Shown here one piece after another: positions 37,071 through 47,299 of a stretch of 64,000 nucleotides of DNA. The first letter of the stretch is position 1; each line of letters begins with the position of its first letter. The position numbers and the translations under genes were made by a program. Source of the DNA: Rhizopus arrhizus (taxonomy: Eukaryota; Mucoromycota; Mucoromycetes; Mucorales; Rhizopodaceae); contig JAKZZE010000001.1 of NCBI GenBank assembly GCA_024220505.1, forward strand, positions 2,108,001-2,172,000, in the 5' to 3' direction. The notes below the pieces were generated by a model. It saw only the letters and a list, made by a program, of their open reading frames with translations. It did not search any database and was not told the origin of the DNA.

Positions 37071-37858
37071 CACCGCTCTTTAAGAAATTATATATAAAAT
37101 TTGGATTTATCTTGTTTGACAAATAATGATAATATGAGTATATCTTATATACAATTTATAATAAAAAAAATTACAATGTAAAAAAGGGGTAAAAAAAATT
37201 AAAAAAAAAAAAAAAATAAAAAAAAAATAAAAAAGAAATAATCCCTTTTTTTTTTTATAAACCAGAAAAAATAAAGTGACGTTTCTCAGTAAGTAAAAGG
37301 AGTTTTCTAATCTGCTGAAATTTTTTTTTTTTTTTTTTTTTCAGTGTACTTTTAGTTTACCTTCTAAATGAATAAAATTTGACGCTAAAAAAAATGATGG
37401 AAATTTAATTAAACCATAAGCTATTATTCTTTTCAGTTACTATGAAAAAATAGCACCCTTTTTACACCAAAAAAAGAGAAAAACGGAATGTTATACATGA
37501 TGCTTTCAATATCCGCCGACACCCACTTTCTTCTCCTTTTCTTTTTACTTGAGCTCGGGCCTAATTCCGATATTTAAAAAAAAAAATGCAATTTAGACAT
37601 TAAATAGTCAATAGAAACTGATTACAAGCTAAAAAGATGTCTGTGTTGTTTAAAATAAAAAAAATTTACAGGTCAACTCATAAAATCCTTTTTTTTCTAA
37701 TTACGACAATAATAAAAAGAAAACAATTATTGAATACATTGGTTCATGTAGTAATATAGTGTAACAAGGTCCCTTGAGGACACTGTATTAAATAAGTACT
37801 ATAAAAATTAAGGTTTAAATATCACAGGGCATGTTTCATTATAGTCTGATTTAATAGT
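37071..37858. promoter_or_regulatory. Upstream region of the histidine kinase
   Basis: About 790 bp between the kinase start codon and the TCF25 stop, both on the minus strand. Very AT-rich, with several A runs at 37200-37250 and a T run near 37321-37342. No gene is seen. Confidence 0.4.
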
Positions 37859-39921
37859 TTATTCTTGTCTTCTTTGATAAGCTTCAGCTAAAGCTCTTTG
37901 TATTTCTAATTCATCATCACTCACCGCATTCATGATCTCTGCCATTTCTTCAGCAGTCATTTCTTGATCATTTAACCTAAAGAAGTTTCAGTTTAATTTT
38001 TAAACACATCATATTGGCTTACATTTCATTTTCCACGTGGTGGAGATCATTTTGCTCATGTTCATTGTCTTCTTCTTCCACCGAGTCATCCTGAGGAAAT
38101 GTACCTGGTATTTGATCTCCTTCTTGTTGCTGTGTTTGCACTAGTTCAGTCATCATCTGTCTTAATCTTCCTAGGGCTTCAGGTGGCAATCTTCCTTGTC
38201 CTTGTCTCCATATTTGCTGCAAACCATCTACAATTTCTCTGACATCAGTAGGAAATGATCCTAAGGAAGAAGATCGTATACGTTCATTAATGTCGTACAT
38301 GGTTTCAGAATCGGAAGGTGGTAAAGGATCATACATCTGATAGCTTTGACTTGTATATTTGGATGGTACAAGGGCCAAAAGACGTTGGTTGTCAACCAAT
38401 AAAAGAAATCGAGCAATATTCTGTGGTAGTTCTCCATTAGCTTTACATTTTAAATCCTTAGGTGAAAAGGAAATATCTTGTTGATGGTGGTGTTCTAATA
38501 GCCATGAAAGTACTTCGGGTTCTTTGAATAATTCAAAAGATCGCTCAGCATAAATAGTTTGTAAAGCATTCAAAAAGACGTGACTAATATAAAAGATGTA
38601 AGCATCCTGTAATTATCACTGATATCAATTTTTGTTACCCTGAATGCTGTTCGGTTGGTTTATCCAACTTTTCTAATAGCAATTGATGAGCCACAGGAAA
38701 CTTATCAATCGCTTGCTGAATCAATGAATCGTCACCATTCAATTTAAATTGAGCATAAGCAGCAGAAAATGCAAAATTAGGCAAATTGGACAAATCAACA
38801 GGATACAAATCACCCTCCGTTTTCCACTCTTGATACATCTTGACCACATAGTCATACTCATGTGCTATCAATGCAAAGTGATCCAAGGTCAAAAGTGAAC
38901 CCAATGGGTCATGAATTGGATCCAAAGCAAACAGCAGCTTGTTGAATTCAAATGCGGTTCGCCAGCATCCACGACGTGCTAAAAATTGAACATGTCGAAA
39001 GATGGCTAAAAAGAAGGATCTGAAATGGATATGAGCATGAGGGATTGGTATTTATCTAAAAACTTACCTGTTTTCGGATCGTTTAAAGGAAAGTCGGGCG
39101 GTACCAGTACTCATGGAAAACTGAGGGTGAAGTGCTCTTTCACAAGCATACAATGCGCGTTCGATAAAATCACCAGCAGAGACCCAGTCACCGCTATGTT
39201 TAGCTATCTCTGACAGCTGAAGCAAAGTATCGACATGGTAAGGATAACGTCTGATCAAAAAGACCAGTGCATCCGGGTTATGCGTACTGACTGCATTCAA
39301 AAACTCCAGCTGGTTATCCTGGTACGCCTCTGAATGCCTAAATCCAAAATAACTCACACCATCCACTGTCTCTATCAATTCCATCGAGAGGCCGTTGCGT
39401 TTATAAGGTGGCCACTCTGGTTTTGGGCTAGTCATCTTCGATTTCTTCAAGACACGGCCGTGTGCTCGGTTTTCGCTGTTGACGACGTGTGATCCAAATA
39501 GTCTCTTCATCTCTGCTTCGGCATCCAAAAATCGATGATTGACTGAGAGCAGTTGACGACGTGTCTCTGTGTTTTGATTGCGGATATCATGGTTTGTCTT
39601 GCCCGAAGACCTATCGGCTATTTAGTTTTAAGAGAAATACAACTCAACAAATTCATACTTTTTGCTCATTTCTTGAATGACTTTGTCTAGTTCACGCATA
39701 CTAATATCCTCAGTGTCCTTTTTATTTTCTTCAGTTCTTTCTCCATTGCTTTTCTTTCCCTTCTTGTTCTTTTTATTCTTTTTCTTTTTAGTTGAAGGCT
39801 ATATGTGTATCAGTTTTTGTACCGCAGTATTTCTTTGTCACTTTTACCTTTGATGAATTCGTTAACTTTTCTTGATTTACTAGTTTTTTTATCTCTGGTT
39901 CAGCATGTTCTTCTTCTATTA

Positions 39922-39953
<32 letters not shown>

Positions 39954-40141
39954 CCTTCATTTAACTAGAACCACAAATAAATTGATTTCGGCTAAATCAT
40001 TATCGCCTTTTTTTTATTTACCAAGTCAAAAGGGTTAAATTTCTTAACAGGCTTTTGTTCAATTTCCTCTTCCTCTGAATCATTATCATTCACTGCAAGT
40101 AATTGATCTTTTTGAAGTCTTTTCAAAGCTCGAGACGACAT
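37859..40141 (-). CDS. RQC1: TCF25/Rqc1 family protein (ribosome quality control)
   Basis: This is the likely orthologue of yeast Rqc1 and animal TCF25, a subunit of the complex that extracts stalled nascent chains from 60S ribosomes. It starts MSSRALKRLQKDQLL in exon 40022-40141, the conserved N-terminal family motif. Next come an acidic Glu-run exon (39849-39966), a Lys-rich segment (KKKKNKKNKKGKK) and the TCF25 core with YFGFRHSEAYQDNQLEF, RRYPYHVDTLLQLSEI, FERALYACE-type helices (here FIERALYACERALHP) and ALDPIHDPLGSLLTLDHFAL. The C-terminal part is acidic and ends in AEAYQRRQE. About seven introns are visible. Total length is about 630-650 aa; I did not fix every boundary. Confidence 0.92.
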
Positions 40142-40538
40142 GGTAATAAAAAAAAATGAAAGCCTGTCTTTTTTTTTTAAAACTCACAATGCCTAAAATC
40201 CTAATTTCATTGGCCGATAGCCGTCCTTAAAACTATTGACTTGTATATATTGAGAATGATTTCTACATTGTTATTTGTGGATACAATGATTACTTATAAG
40301 TGAGGTCATTGAGTTTATGGGCTCAGTTCTGTGCTTAAGCTGTGATGCTACGAATGATTAAGAAAGTAAGGTTTCGAATAGCTCTTGTATCAGATGATAT
40401 AAAAAACCATTCAATTACGTACAAACTCTGTATTTTCCCTAAAAAGTACAATAAATGCTCGTAATAAAGACATATATAATAAGCAGCACTCTTTTCAATG
40501 CTTCTTTTTCGCCTTTTTTTTTCACATTTTACTAGACA
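40142..40538. promoter_or_regulatory. Divergent promoter, TCF25 and the Tyr/Gln-rich gene
   Basis: The 397-bp gap lies between divergent start codons. A TATA-like element (CATATATAATAAG) at about 40470-40482 lies about 60 bp upstream of the plus-strand ATG and is followed by a pyrimidine-rich leader. Confidence 0.5.
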
Positions 40539-41054
40539 ATGTGGTTTGGAAGTAAATCAACGGATTATTATTTAAATAATACTAGTAGTGGTTATCGCAC
40601 TGAAAGACGTAATAAGAATGGAGTACGTTCATTCTTTCGCTCTAGTGATAGCAATTCTAGACACCATTCTGTGCCTACACACTCGTACGACACAAGATAT
40701 TACTCTGGCTTACCTCATAACGGTGGTAATCTATCTAAACCTTTCCATGATTTAGATTATTATCAACAGCAAGGGCATACCTTTTTACCTCATCCGCCAA
40801 GGCCTGGTGTGCAAGACAGTAACGGTCATTACTCTGCTCATCGTATATCAGATCATTCTCATTATCCTCATAATACACAAGATCGCCACCAATATGTCTA
40901 TCCTCAAAACCAGACATACTACCATCAAAGAGGATATTATCCACAGCAGCAGCAGCAGCAACGACAACCAGATTATTATTATTATAGTTATCCCGGATAT
41001 CCAAACACGGCATCAACTACTACTCGTCAAACTGTCAAAAATGCATATTTATAA
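40539..41054 (+). CDS. Tyr/Gln/His-rich low-complexity protein, unknown function
   Basis: A single-exon frame of 171 codons. It starts MWFGSKSTDYYLNNTSSGY, has an Arg/Ser-rich early part, then a His/Tyr/Pro-rich body (HYPHNTQDRHQYVYPQNQ) and a Gln run (PQQQQQQRQPDYYYYSYPGY). There is no signal peptide, membrane segment or recognisable domain. The composition resembles prion-like or condensate-forming regions. A TATA-like box, an ATG with A at -3 and a stop followed by AT-rich sequence support a real gene. Codon periodicity is good, but no homologue is recognised. Confidence 0.65.
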   Translation: MWFGSKSTDYYLNNTSSGYRTERRNKNGVRSFFRSSDSNSRHHSVPTHSYDTRYYSGLPHNGGNLSKPFHDLDYYQQQGHTFLPHPPRPGVQDSNGHYSAHRISDHSHYPHNTQDRHQYVYPQNQTYYHQRGYYPQQQQQQRQPDYYYYSYPGYPNTASTTTRQTVKNAYL

Positions 41055-41574
41055 TAAAAAACTTTTTTTTAACAAAACTCTATGTGTCACTTATTTATGT
41101 ATAAGAAATGAAGTGGTAAGGATGGTCATTGTATGATAATATACTTGCTGTTTTAAATAAGACTATGCTCTTTATCTTGTATAGAGTAGAAGAAGGAAAC
41201 AACAGATGTCTTATACGATGTACCTTTTATAACCAAAAAAAAAGCATCATCTGGGCCCGTTAGAAATCTCCTTCATACTTACTGTAAGCATTGTGTTTAT
41301 AGTTACACTACGATTAAAAAATGTAAAAAATACAATATGTTTGGATAAAATTTGTTTTGAAAAATAATTATATCAAAATGAGGATAGTTAAAGTAGTGAA
41401 AAATATTTATTATTGATAAATGGAATATTCATGCTTTTAAAAGGCGTTGATCCTCATTCACTTGTGAATAGTAGCTTTACTTTTGCTCATGTCGATTATA
41501 TTTAGACTCAACTAAACTGTTGATATCATGGCATAGTCAATCGTCATGGTTTCTTCTTGACATGACTTTTATTA
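41055..41574. other. Intergenic region left of the transposon
   Basis: About 520 bp of AT-rich sequence with no gene seen, ending at the TA duplication that flanks the Tc1/mariner element. Confidence 0.4.
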
Positions 41575-41576
41575 TA

Positions 41577-41599
41577 CAGTGCGGCTGGTAAATTTTGTC
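41577..41599 (+). repeat. Left terminal inverted repeat of the Tc1/mariner element
   Basis: Starts CAGTGCGGCTGG directly after the TA at 41575-41576 and pairs with 44559-44581, with two mismatches in 23 bases. Confidence 0.88.
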
Positions 41600-41861
41600 C
41601 ATTCTGAAAAAAATAAATGGCGTTAACTAATAAACGTTTAGCTGTTTGCTAGCAAATAATTGCCGCTCTTAAAATTTTACTTTATCTTTTGGGCTAAGTC
41701 AAATTGGCGTTACTGAGGGATTATTGTTGGCTATGATGTAAAGGCTTTATTTCTTTCCTTTCGCTCTAACAATTGAATAAAATGACAAAAAATACATTTT
41801 TTTTTATGAGGACGAACATAATAATTCCTACAATAAGGATAGAGAGAGAGACTTCCATCCG

Positions 41862-43020
41862 ATGGAAGGTGTATTAACCGAAATCAGTGATCCAAATGTA
41901 GTACTTGAAACCATAACGAGCCAAAAGTCTTATTTGAGTCTCAAACCAGCAGAGAAAGAAACTAGTGCAAAAGATTCAACAAAAAAGGCTATAACAATGG
42001 TCAAGAAAGCAGCGTCTACAAAGACTACAACGACCAAACCAAAGAGATATTTATTGACCGAATGATCGAGAGTCCTACGGAAAGAGGAAAAGTGACTTTG
42101 CATGCAAAGGATCTTGGAATTAATCCTCATACTGCTATGCGCTGGTGGAAACACTATCAAGAAACTGGAAAATTAGCTTACAAAAAGTCGCAAAGAAATT
42201 CCGGCCGACCCAACTCACTGACTCCTGAGCATGAGCAGCACATTCAACAAATAGTAGAAAAAGACTCACAACTTTGTGCTGATGACATTATTGATTCTCT
42301 GAAATCGCAGTTTGAAGAATTAAAGATTTCAAAGTCTCAAATGAACCACCACTTGAGAAACTACATACTCATTTCAATAAAGATGCCAACCTTCAACCCT
42401 ATGACAAGAAACTCTGACAATAACTTGCAAACTAGATACGAGTGATTCATGAAGTGGAAAGGCTCGAATCTGGGTTGCACTAAGAACAGCGTTTTTATTG
42501 ATGATGCTGCATTGAAGACAGCCAAACAAAAAAAAAAAAAGAAGAAAGCTTGCAGGAGGCAAAGAGCAAAGAGCAGGCGACAGTATTATTGAAGAGCTTA
42601 ATATAGAATACTTTGGTGTGGAGGAGAATACTACCATCGAGAACAACAAGCCAGTAGCCAAAGGTACAACTACTGCCCACTTTGTAAGATTTATAAGTGA
42701 GCTTCTTGATATCATGGATATTGCTGAAAGTCTTAGGGGTAGTTATCTTGTAATAAACTACTGTACTATTCATAAGTCTCATTCAATGATAAGCAAAATT
42801 GACAGTAGAAGTTATAGAGTAATGTGCTTACCTCCTTGTTCGCCAGAGCTCAACCCAATTGAGCAGCTTTAGGCTATAGTTAAAGGAAAGTTCAAACATC
42901 GTCGAATGAAAACTTATCGAGTCGAAGTGCTGATGATTGTAATCAAGTTCTTTATGACTTCTCTAGTCAAATCATCTACTGTTGTAATAAAACACTCATG
43001 TGAACATGCCGTTAAAATCA
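41862..43020 (+). pseudogene. Tc1/IS630-like (DDE_3) transposase relic
   Basis: The N-terminal part is open from 41862 to about 42440 apart from one shift at the junction of two overlapping frames near 42062. It carries a helix-turn-helix DNA-binding region (HAKDLGINPHTAMRWWKHY) and GRPNSLTPEHEQHI. The catalytic domain follows: SVFIDDAA around the first Asp, YLVINYCTIHKS where the second catalytic Asp is replaced by Asn, and LPPCSPELNPIEQL with the final acidic residue. Part of the domain between the first and second acidic blocks is missing or scrambled (an A-rich stretch at 42527-42545 and several stops). The enzyme is therefore inactive. Confidence 0.85.
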
Positions 43021-43339
43021 TACTATGATATTTTCATAATACATACCTTTTTAGAATATAAACCTTGCGAAAATTGGTATGATTAAAACAGTTTTATTGT
43101 GTTCAGCAAAGGACCTTTAATGGAGAGTTTGATTAGTGAATATATCATCATTATGCAGTGACATTACAAGTTGACGGTCCAATATTTTATGCTCATCAAA
43201 TTTGTTCTTACCATATTTATCATTGAAATTTGATGAAAAAACATAAAGAACTTGACACATTCAGACGCTAATAACTTCTCGAGTCCTACCTATTATGCGT
43301 AACTACTATTCTATGTGAATCTGGAAAACAAGTATATTC

Positions 43340-44112
43340 TATTGCAAGCTACTACATGGTGTAAGCTCATTGTACTGCGTGAAAGAAACCAGCACTGCTG
43401 AAGAAAAACAAGCCCTTATATTTATCAAGAACAACCACTCAAAATGTTCAAGGCACTTTAGATATTTAAGAAAGTGTACTCAACATTTTGCCGAAGTAAT
43501 CCTTTCTAGGTCTGAATTCAACTCTGTAAACTTGAAAAAATTTGTACAGTGCATTAAAACAAGAGCATCAGTAAAACACACTTTGTACGAATATTATGGA
43601 AACGAGACAACAAAGTCTAAAGAAACATATTTCCCTGAATCCGAATTTGACTTTCGAGTCGACCAAAAATGTAATTTGTATTATCGAAATCTGTTCATAG
43701 CAAGAATCTGTGGTTTTTTCCCTCAACCTGAGAATTACTCTACTGATAGCTCTGTGAAAGTCTCGACTGTATGCCACCTACCTACAAACAATGCTACAAC
43801 AAAAGCATATTTCAGAAAGACTAGATGATAATGAGAAAAGCAAAGTTTGGCCAAGATGCTGTCTTAGTTTTTGGAGATTGGTCAGCCCCTAATGCCAAAT
43901 ATCAAGAACAGACAAAAGCAAGGGGTTAATCAGGATGTTAAAGAAGAAAAGGTTTGTTGTCTACTTAATCAATGAATACAAAACATCTTCCCATTGTCCA
44001 ATTTGTGAAAATGAATTAGAAAAATTCAAAACCATGCCAAACCCTCGCCCTTACCAACGGAAAAAGAAGCTGGACGTGCTATGCAATGGTTTGCTGAGGT
44101 AATCCAAAGAGG

Positions 44113-44175
<63 letters not shown>

Positions 44176-44370
44176 AGATTAATTCTTGGTAACTAATGCA
44201 GTACTAGGTATAAGAGCCTCTCATGTCTTAAACAACAAGCCACAGGAATAAAAAGGAGACTTTGGAATCGCGATCAAGTAGCCGTATTGAATTTTCTCAA
44301 GATCCTAAATAGTTTGAGAAAGACTGGCAAACGCCCTAGCCTTTTTACCAGAAAATATCCTATAGACTGA
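43340..44370 (+). pseudogene. Fanzor-like (eukaryotic TnpB homologue) RNA-guided nuclease relic
   Basis: Fanzors are transposon-borne RuvC nucleases related to bacterial TnpB. A long N-terminal frame (43370-43828) precedes KFGQDAVLVFGDWSAPNAKY, the conserved glycine-aspartate block of the RuvC core. After a stop and a shift near 43928 comes FVVYLINEYKTSSHCPICE, the EYKTS plus first Cys pair of the zinc ribbon, then NPRPYQRKKKLDVLCNGLLR. A stop and a 61-nt poly(A) tract (44113-44173) interrupt the second half of the ribbon. The last piece RRLWNRDQVAVLNFLKIL matches the RuvC-III RDxNxAxxN-type block, followed by a TGA at 44370. The order of blocks is that of Fanzor/TnpB proteins. This copy cannot be translated as one protein. 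Confidence 0.75.
44113..44173 (+). repeat. 61-nt poly(A) tract inside the Fanzor relic
   Basis: Perfect A homopolymer in the sense strand, sited where the second Cys pair of the zinc ribbon would be encoded. Confidence 0.95.
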
Positions 44371-44481
44371 TCATCTTAAGTAGAACAAAAGTAGGAAAAT
44401 CGCAAAAAATTCTTCACCAAGGTTATTGCTTTGGTCATTTAATACAGGTATTGCATTAAAACAAATACAAAGCGACAACAA

Positions 44482-44524
44482 TAAATGCACTAAACGAAAA
44501 TTTCATTTAGATTAGTGGCATTTA
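44482..44524 (+). ncRNA. Hairpin between the Fanzor stop and the right end, candidate guide-RNA scaffold
   Basis: TAAATGCACTAA (44482-44493) pairs with TTAGTGGCATTTA (44512-44524) with a single bulged G. The loop itself contains a second near-palindrome around CTAAACGAAA and TTTCATTTAG. TnpB and Fanzor guide RNAs are encoded at the 3' end of the nuclease gene up to the element end, and this hairpin lies in that 211-bp interval. The role is inference. It could equally be a transposase-binding subterminal repeat. Confidence 0.35.
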
Positions 44525-44558
44525 TTTTTCTGGAAACGACGTTTGTTTTTTGCTAAAC

Positions 44559-44581
44559 GACAAAATTCACCAGCCTCACTG
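44559..44581 (-). repeat. Right terminal inverted repeat of the Tc1/mariner element
   Basis: Reverse complement begins CAGTGAGGCTGG and ends next to the TA at 44582-44583. Pairs with 41577-41599. Confidence 0.88.
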
Positions 44582-44718
44582 TAAAAGATGTTACACGTAT
44601 ACTTTAAACAGGGTTTTGTACAAACAAAACTCCGTATTTTCCTTAACATTCTGGAAAAAAATATGACAGATGTATATTGACACTTATTTCTTTTCTTTCT
44701 CTTTTTGTAATATATATA

Positions 44719-45421
44719 ATGTTTGGTTGTATTGCTGCTGGTCGACTGGTAGATAGATAAATAATATGCTTAATTTAAGTGACTTAAATCAAGAATAGGT
44801 CCAAACCAATTTACAACAAGTAGATGTCAATAAATATATATTTGAATTATCAGATGCACAAAGCATTAATCATATTGTTGTGTTTTTACTTGGAACCATA
44901 CCTTTCGAACCTGGATTTGCTGCCACCGTACATTTATTATGGCCAAACAAAGAATGGCAATTGTTGGGCGGGTAAGAATAAAAAGAAATGGATAAAGGCA
45001 TCTTGAACTCATTCTTAACAGTCTTTCCAACGAAAAAGCAAGTGCTATATTCCGCCTTAAAGGCACAACGCCATCAGGATCCAATATACAACCCTTTACA
45101 ACAGCCACTTTGGGTATTTCTATTGAGCCTATTGAAGTTGTTCAACAAGAACTTGCTACACTCAATACTGGTTTGTCACTTGTGAAGCCTGGAAGCGTAA
45201 ATGTAACGCAAGTGGGTCAAATGGCAGGTCGCATCTTGGAAAACTTGTATAATTATGTGGCTTCCTTTACTGTACAAAATATACCCGTCAATTCAATTCC
45301 TGTGGGACAACTTACAGAGAATGGCTATTTATCCATGAAATCATTTCAGACGTGGTATGAAAATTTATCAAGGAAATTAGCAAGTAATCCGAATTATTTA
45401 AATGAAGAGAAATCAGCTTAG
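44719..45421 (+). CDS. OPI10: Hikeshi (OPI10 family) HSP70 nuclear import carrier
   Basis: Hikeshi carries HSP70 through nuclear pores during heat stress. Exons 44719-44748, 44799-44971 and 45022-45421 give 603 nt (200 aa), as in animals and yeast. The N-terminus MFGCIAAGRL joined to VQTNLQQV is nearly identical to the family consensus. HIVVFLLGTIPFEPGF and the WQLLGG.LSNEKASAIFRL segment follow. TLGISIEPIE starts the second half, and the C-terminal helix contains FQTWYENLSRKLASNP, a family hallmark. The ATG lies about 135 bp from the right end of the Tc1/mariner element, so the transposon sits directly in or beside the promoter. Confidence 0.95.
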
Positions 45422-47299
45422 AGAATAAAATATTTAAAATGATAGATTCACTAGAAGTCTTCTTTCACTTTTCTTTTGTAATTTTGTTAACTTGCTTGTG
45501 ATGAAGAGAGGACTGTATCTGGAATAACAGAGAGGGCACTCTTTGTCGAAGCAATATGATTTAATTGGGAAAATTGTTTAAAGTGAAATAGTGTTTGATG
45601 GTCTTTGGTGTTTTTGTTGATTTTATTACTGTTTTACATTAATAGAGCAATTGTTCTGCAGGAAAGCGGTCTGGAGGGAGAATGAAACAAAGATATATAG
45701 AGATATACTTTAATTCTCGAAAATAATGATAAAACTAAATTTTTCAAGAAGACACGTCAATAAATAATATTATTGGTGATATATTAAAGATATATTTCCA
45801 TATCTTTTTATACTTAATTGTATGAATATCCACCGCTACTATTTGGCTTGTTTGTTTGTAGTGTATAATCATAAAGCGCACATACTACTCTCAAAGTAGT
45901 TTTTCTTTAAATGCTGAAAAATAGTTAAATAAACTGCACACAATTTGATCCACAAGAAGGAATATGTTGTGGATGGAATCAATCGAAGGTGACCTATGCC
46001 TTCTTATAATTATGTAAGTTTACGTTTTCCGGCTTTTTTTATACATCACTGCTTTTATTTTTTTTTATCTCTCCTTGCTATTCCCCTTACTTAAAAAGGT
46101 GCAGGTTTTTATTTGCAGCAAAATCTTCTAGAGTTCACCCCTGAGATGATCCTTTCTGTATAGCGTTAACAAAAAGAGAGGCCTTGATCTGCAAGCATAT
46201 ACTTTGCTTCTATTAGCCTGGTCATTCAAGGATATTTGTAAAGAAGTGTACATGAATACAATATATATTAGCAAATGAAACATGAGAATATCCTTATCGT
46301 TGTTAAGTGTATACATTTGAATTCTTACAACGATAGGGAAGAATGCAGGTAAAATAGGTATAAAAAGGATAAAAAATAACTTGATAAAACAAGTTCGTTG
46401 TTCCTTTCTTTCAGTTCAAACAATGAAGCAAGTAAATTGAATAGGAATTTTCAAAGTTTCTTTTATGAATGCATAATCAGAATAGTCTTGTAAATAATAC
46501 TGTACTCATCTTTCACTGATAGATGTAGATTTGACAATCGGATATGCTTGCCATTGATCGTGATGCCATAAAGTTCCAAAGGTTAAGTTTTTCATCAATG
46601 AAAAATTGAAAATTCAGCAGAGTGCTATACCCAGTCATCCAAATCACGAGGGACATTTTTAGTTGCCTCTCGCTACCCCTGCTTTTTTTCTGCAGGATTT
46701 GTTAATAAGCTTTGATCAGGACAGCAATCAAACTAATTTCCTATTTTCTTGTAAAAAACCATGTTTTATAGTTCATAAACCCAATAAAAGAGCATGGGTC
46801 TTACAAGATAAGCTTGTTCACTTTCATTTCTGCTAATCCAAACTAATCAATGAATCTTGTCCATTTTTGTACAAGAACAGATAGTTTGTAGAATCTATTG
46901 TAAATGCTTATTAAAAGCTATAAAAAAAAGGTGTTAAAATTCTTTTTTAAAAGACAAGTTTTAAAATGTAGAAATTGAAAAATGTATTATAAAATAATAT
47001 TAACCAAATCCTAGCAAATTACCAACTTCATTTCAGAGATTCCTAAAAAAAAGAGAATAATTTTTTACCCAGTTTATTCGAAGACGGTATAAAGCGGTTT
47101 TATTAAGAAAAAGTACATTGTTGTTGTCATTAGCAGCTTGTAAAGATACGATAATCCTGTAAGCTGCAGTTATCAACGTCATTGAAATGAAAACACGTTT
47201 TTGAGGTGTGACAAAAAGGAATTTAATAAAGTAATATAGACGACTGATTAATATGTACAAATAAAGTATGTATGCGTAATTTGTCTATAAAGTAAATAA
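45422..47299. other. AT-rich intergenic region, nothing recognised
   Basis: About 1.9 kb between the convergent stop codons of Hikeshi and the NIPA gene. Short open frames (for example 46128-46316) lack coding character. I see no RNA gene and no transposon remains that I can name. Confidence 0.45.

Larger units (their letters stand above)
41577..44581 (+). mobile_element. Tc1/mariner-type DNA transposon carrying a Fanzor gene (decayed, ends intact)
   Basis: A 3005-bp element bounded by terminal inverted repeats. The left end reads CAGTGCGGCTGG..AATTTTGTC (41577-41599). The right end, reversed, reads CAGTGAGGCTGG..AATTTTGTC (44559-44581). They match at 21 of 23 positions. Both ends abut a TA dinucleotide (41575-41576 and 44582-44583), the target duplication expected for this superfamily. 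Similarity extends inward: an AAAAATAAATG block and CGTTTAGC motifs recur near both ends. Inside, both on the plus strand, are a Tc1/IS630-like transposase relic and a Fanzor-like nuclease relic. Both proteins are broken, so this copy is not autonomous. Confidence 0.85.

Noticed and set aside
42450..42480. tRNA B-box-like GGCTCGAATCTGGG
   Set aside because: No cloverleaf can be folded around it; it lies inside the transposase relic.
43340..43828. Independent small gene of 152 codons
   Set aside because: It is continuous in strand and position with the Fanzor blocks downstream and lies inside the transposon ends.
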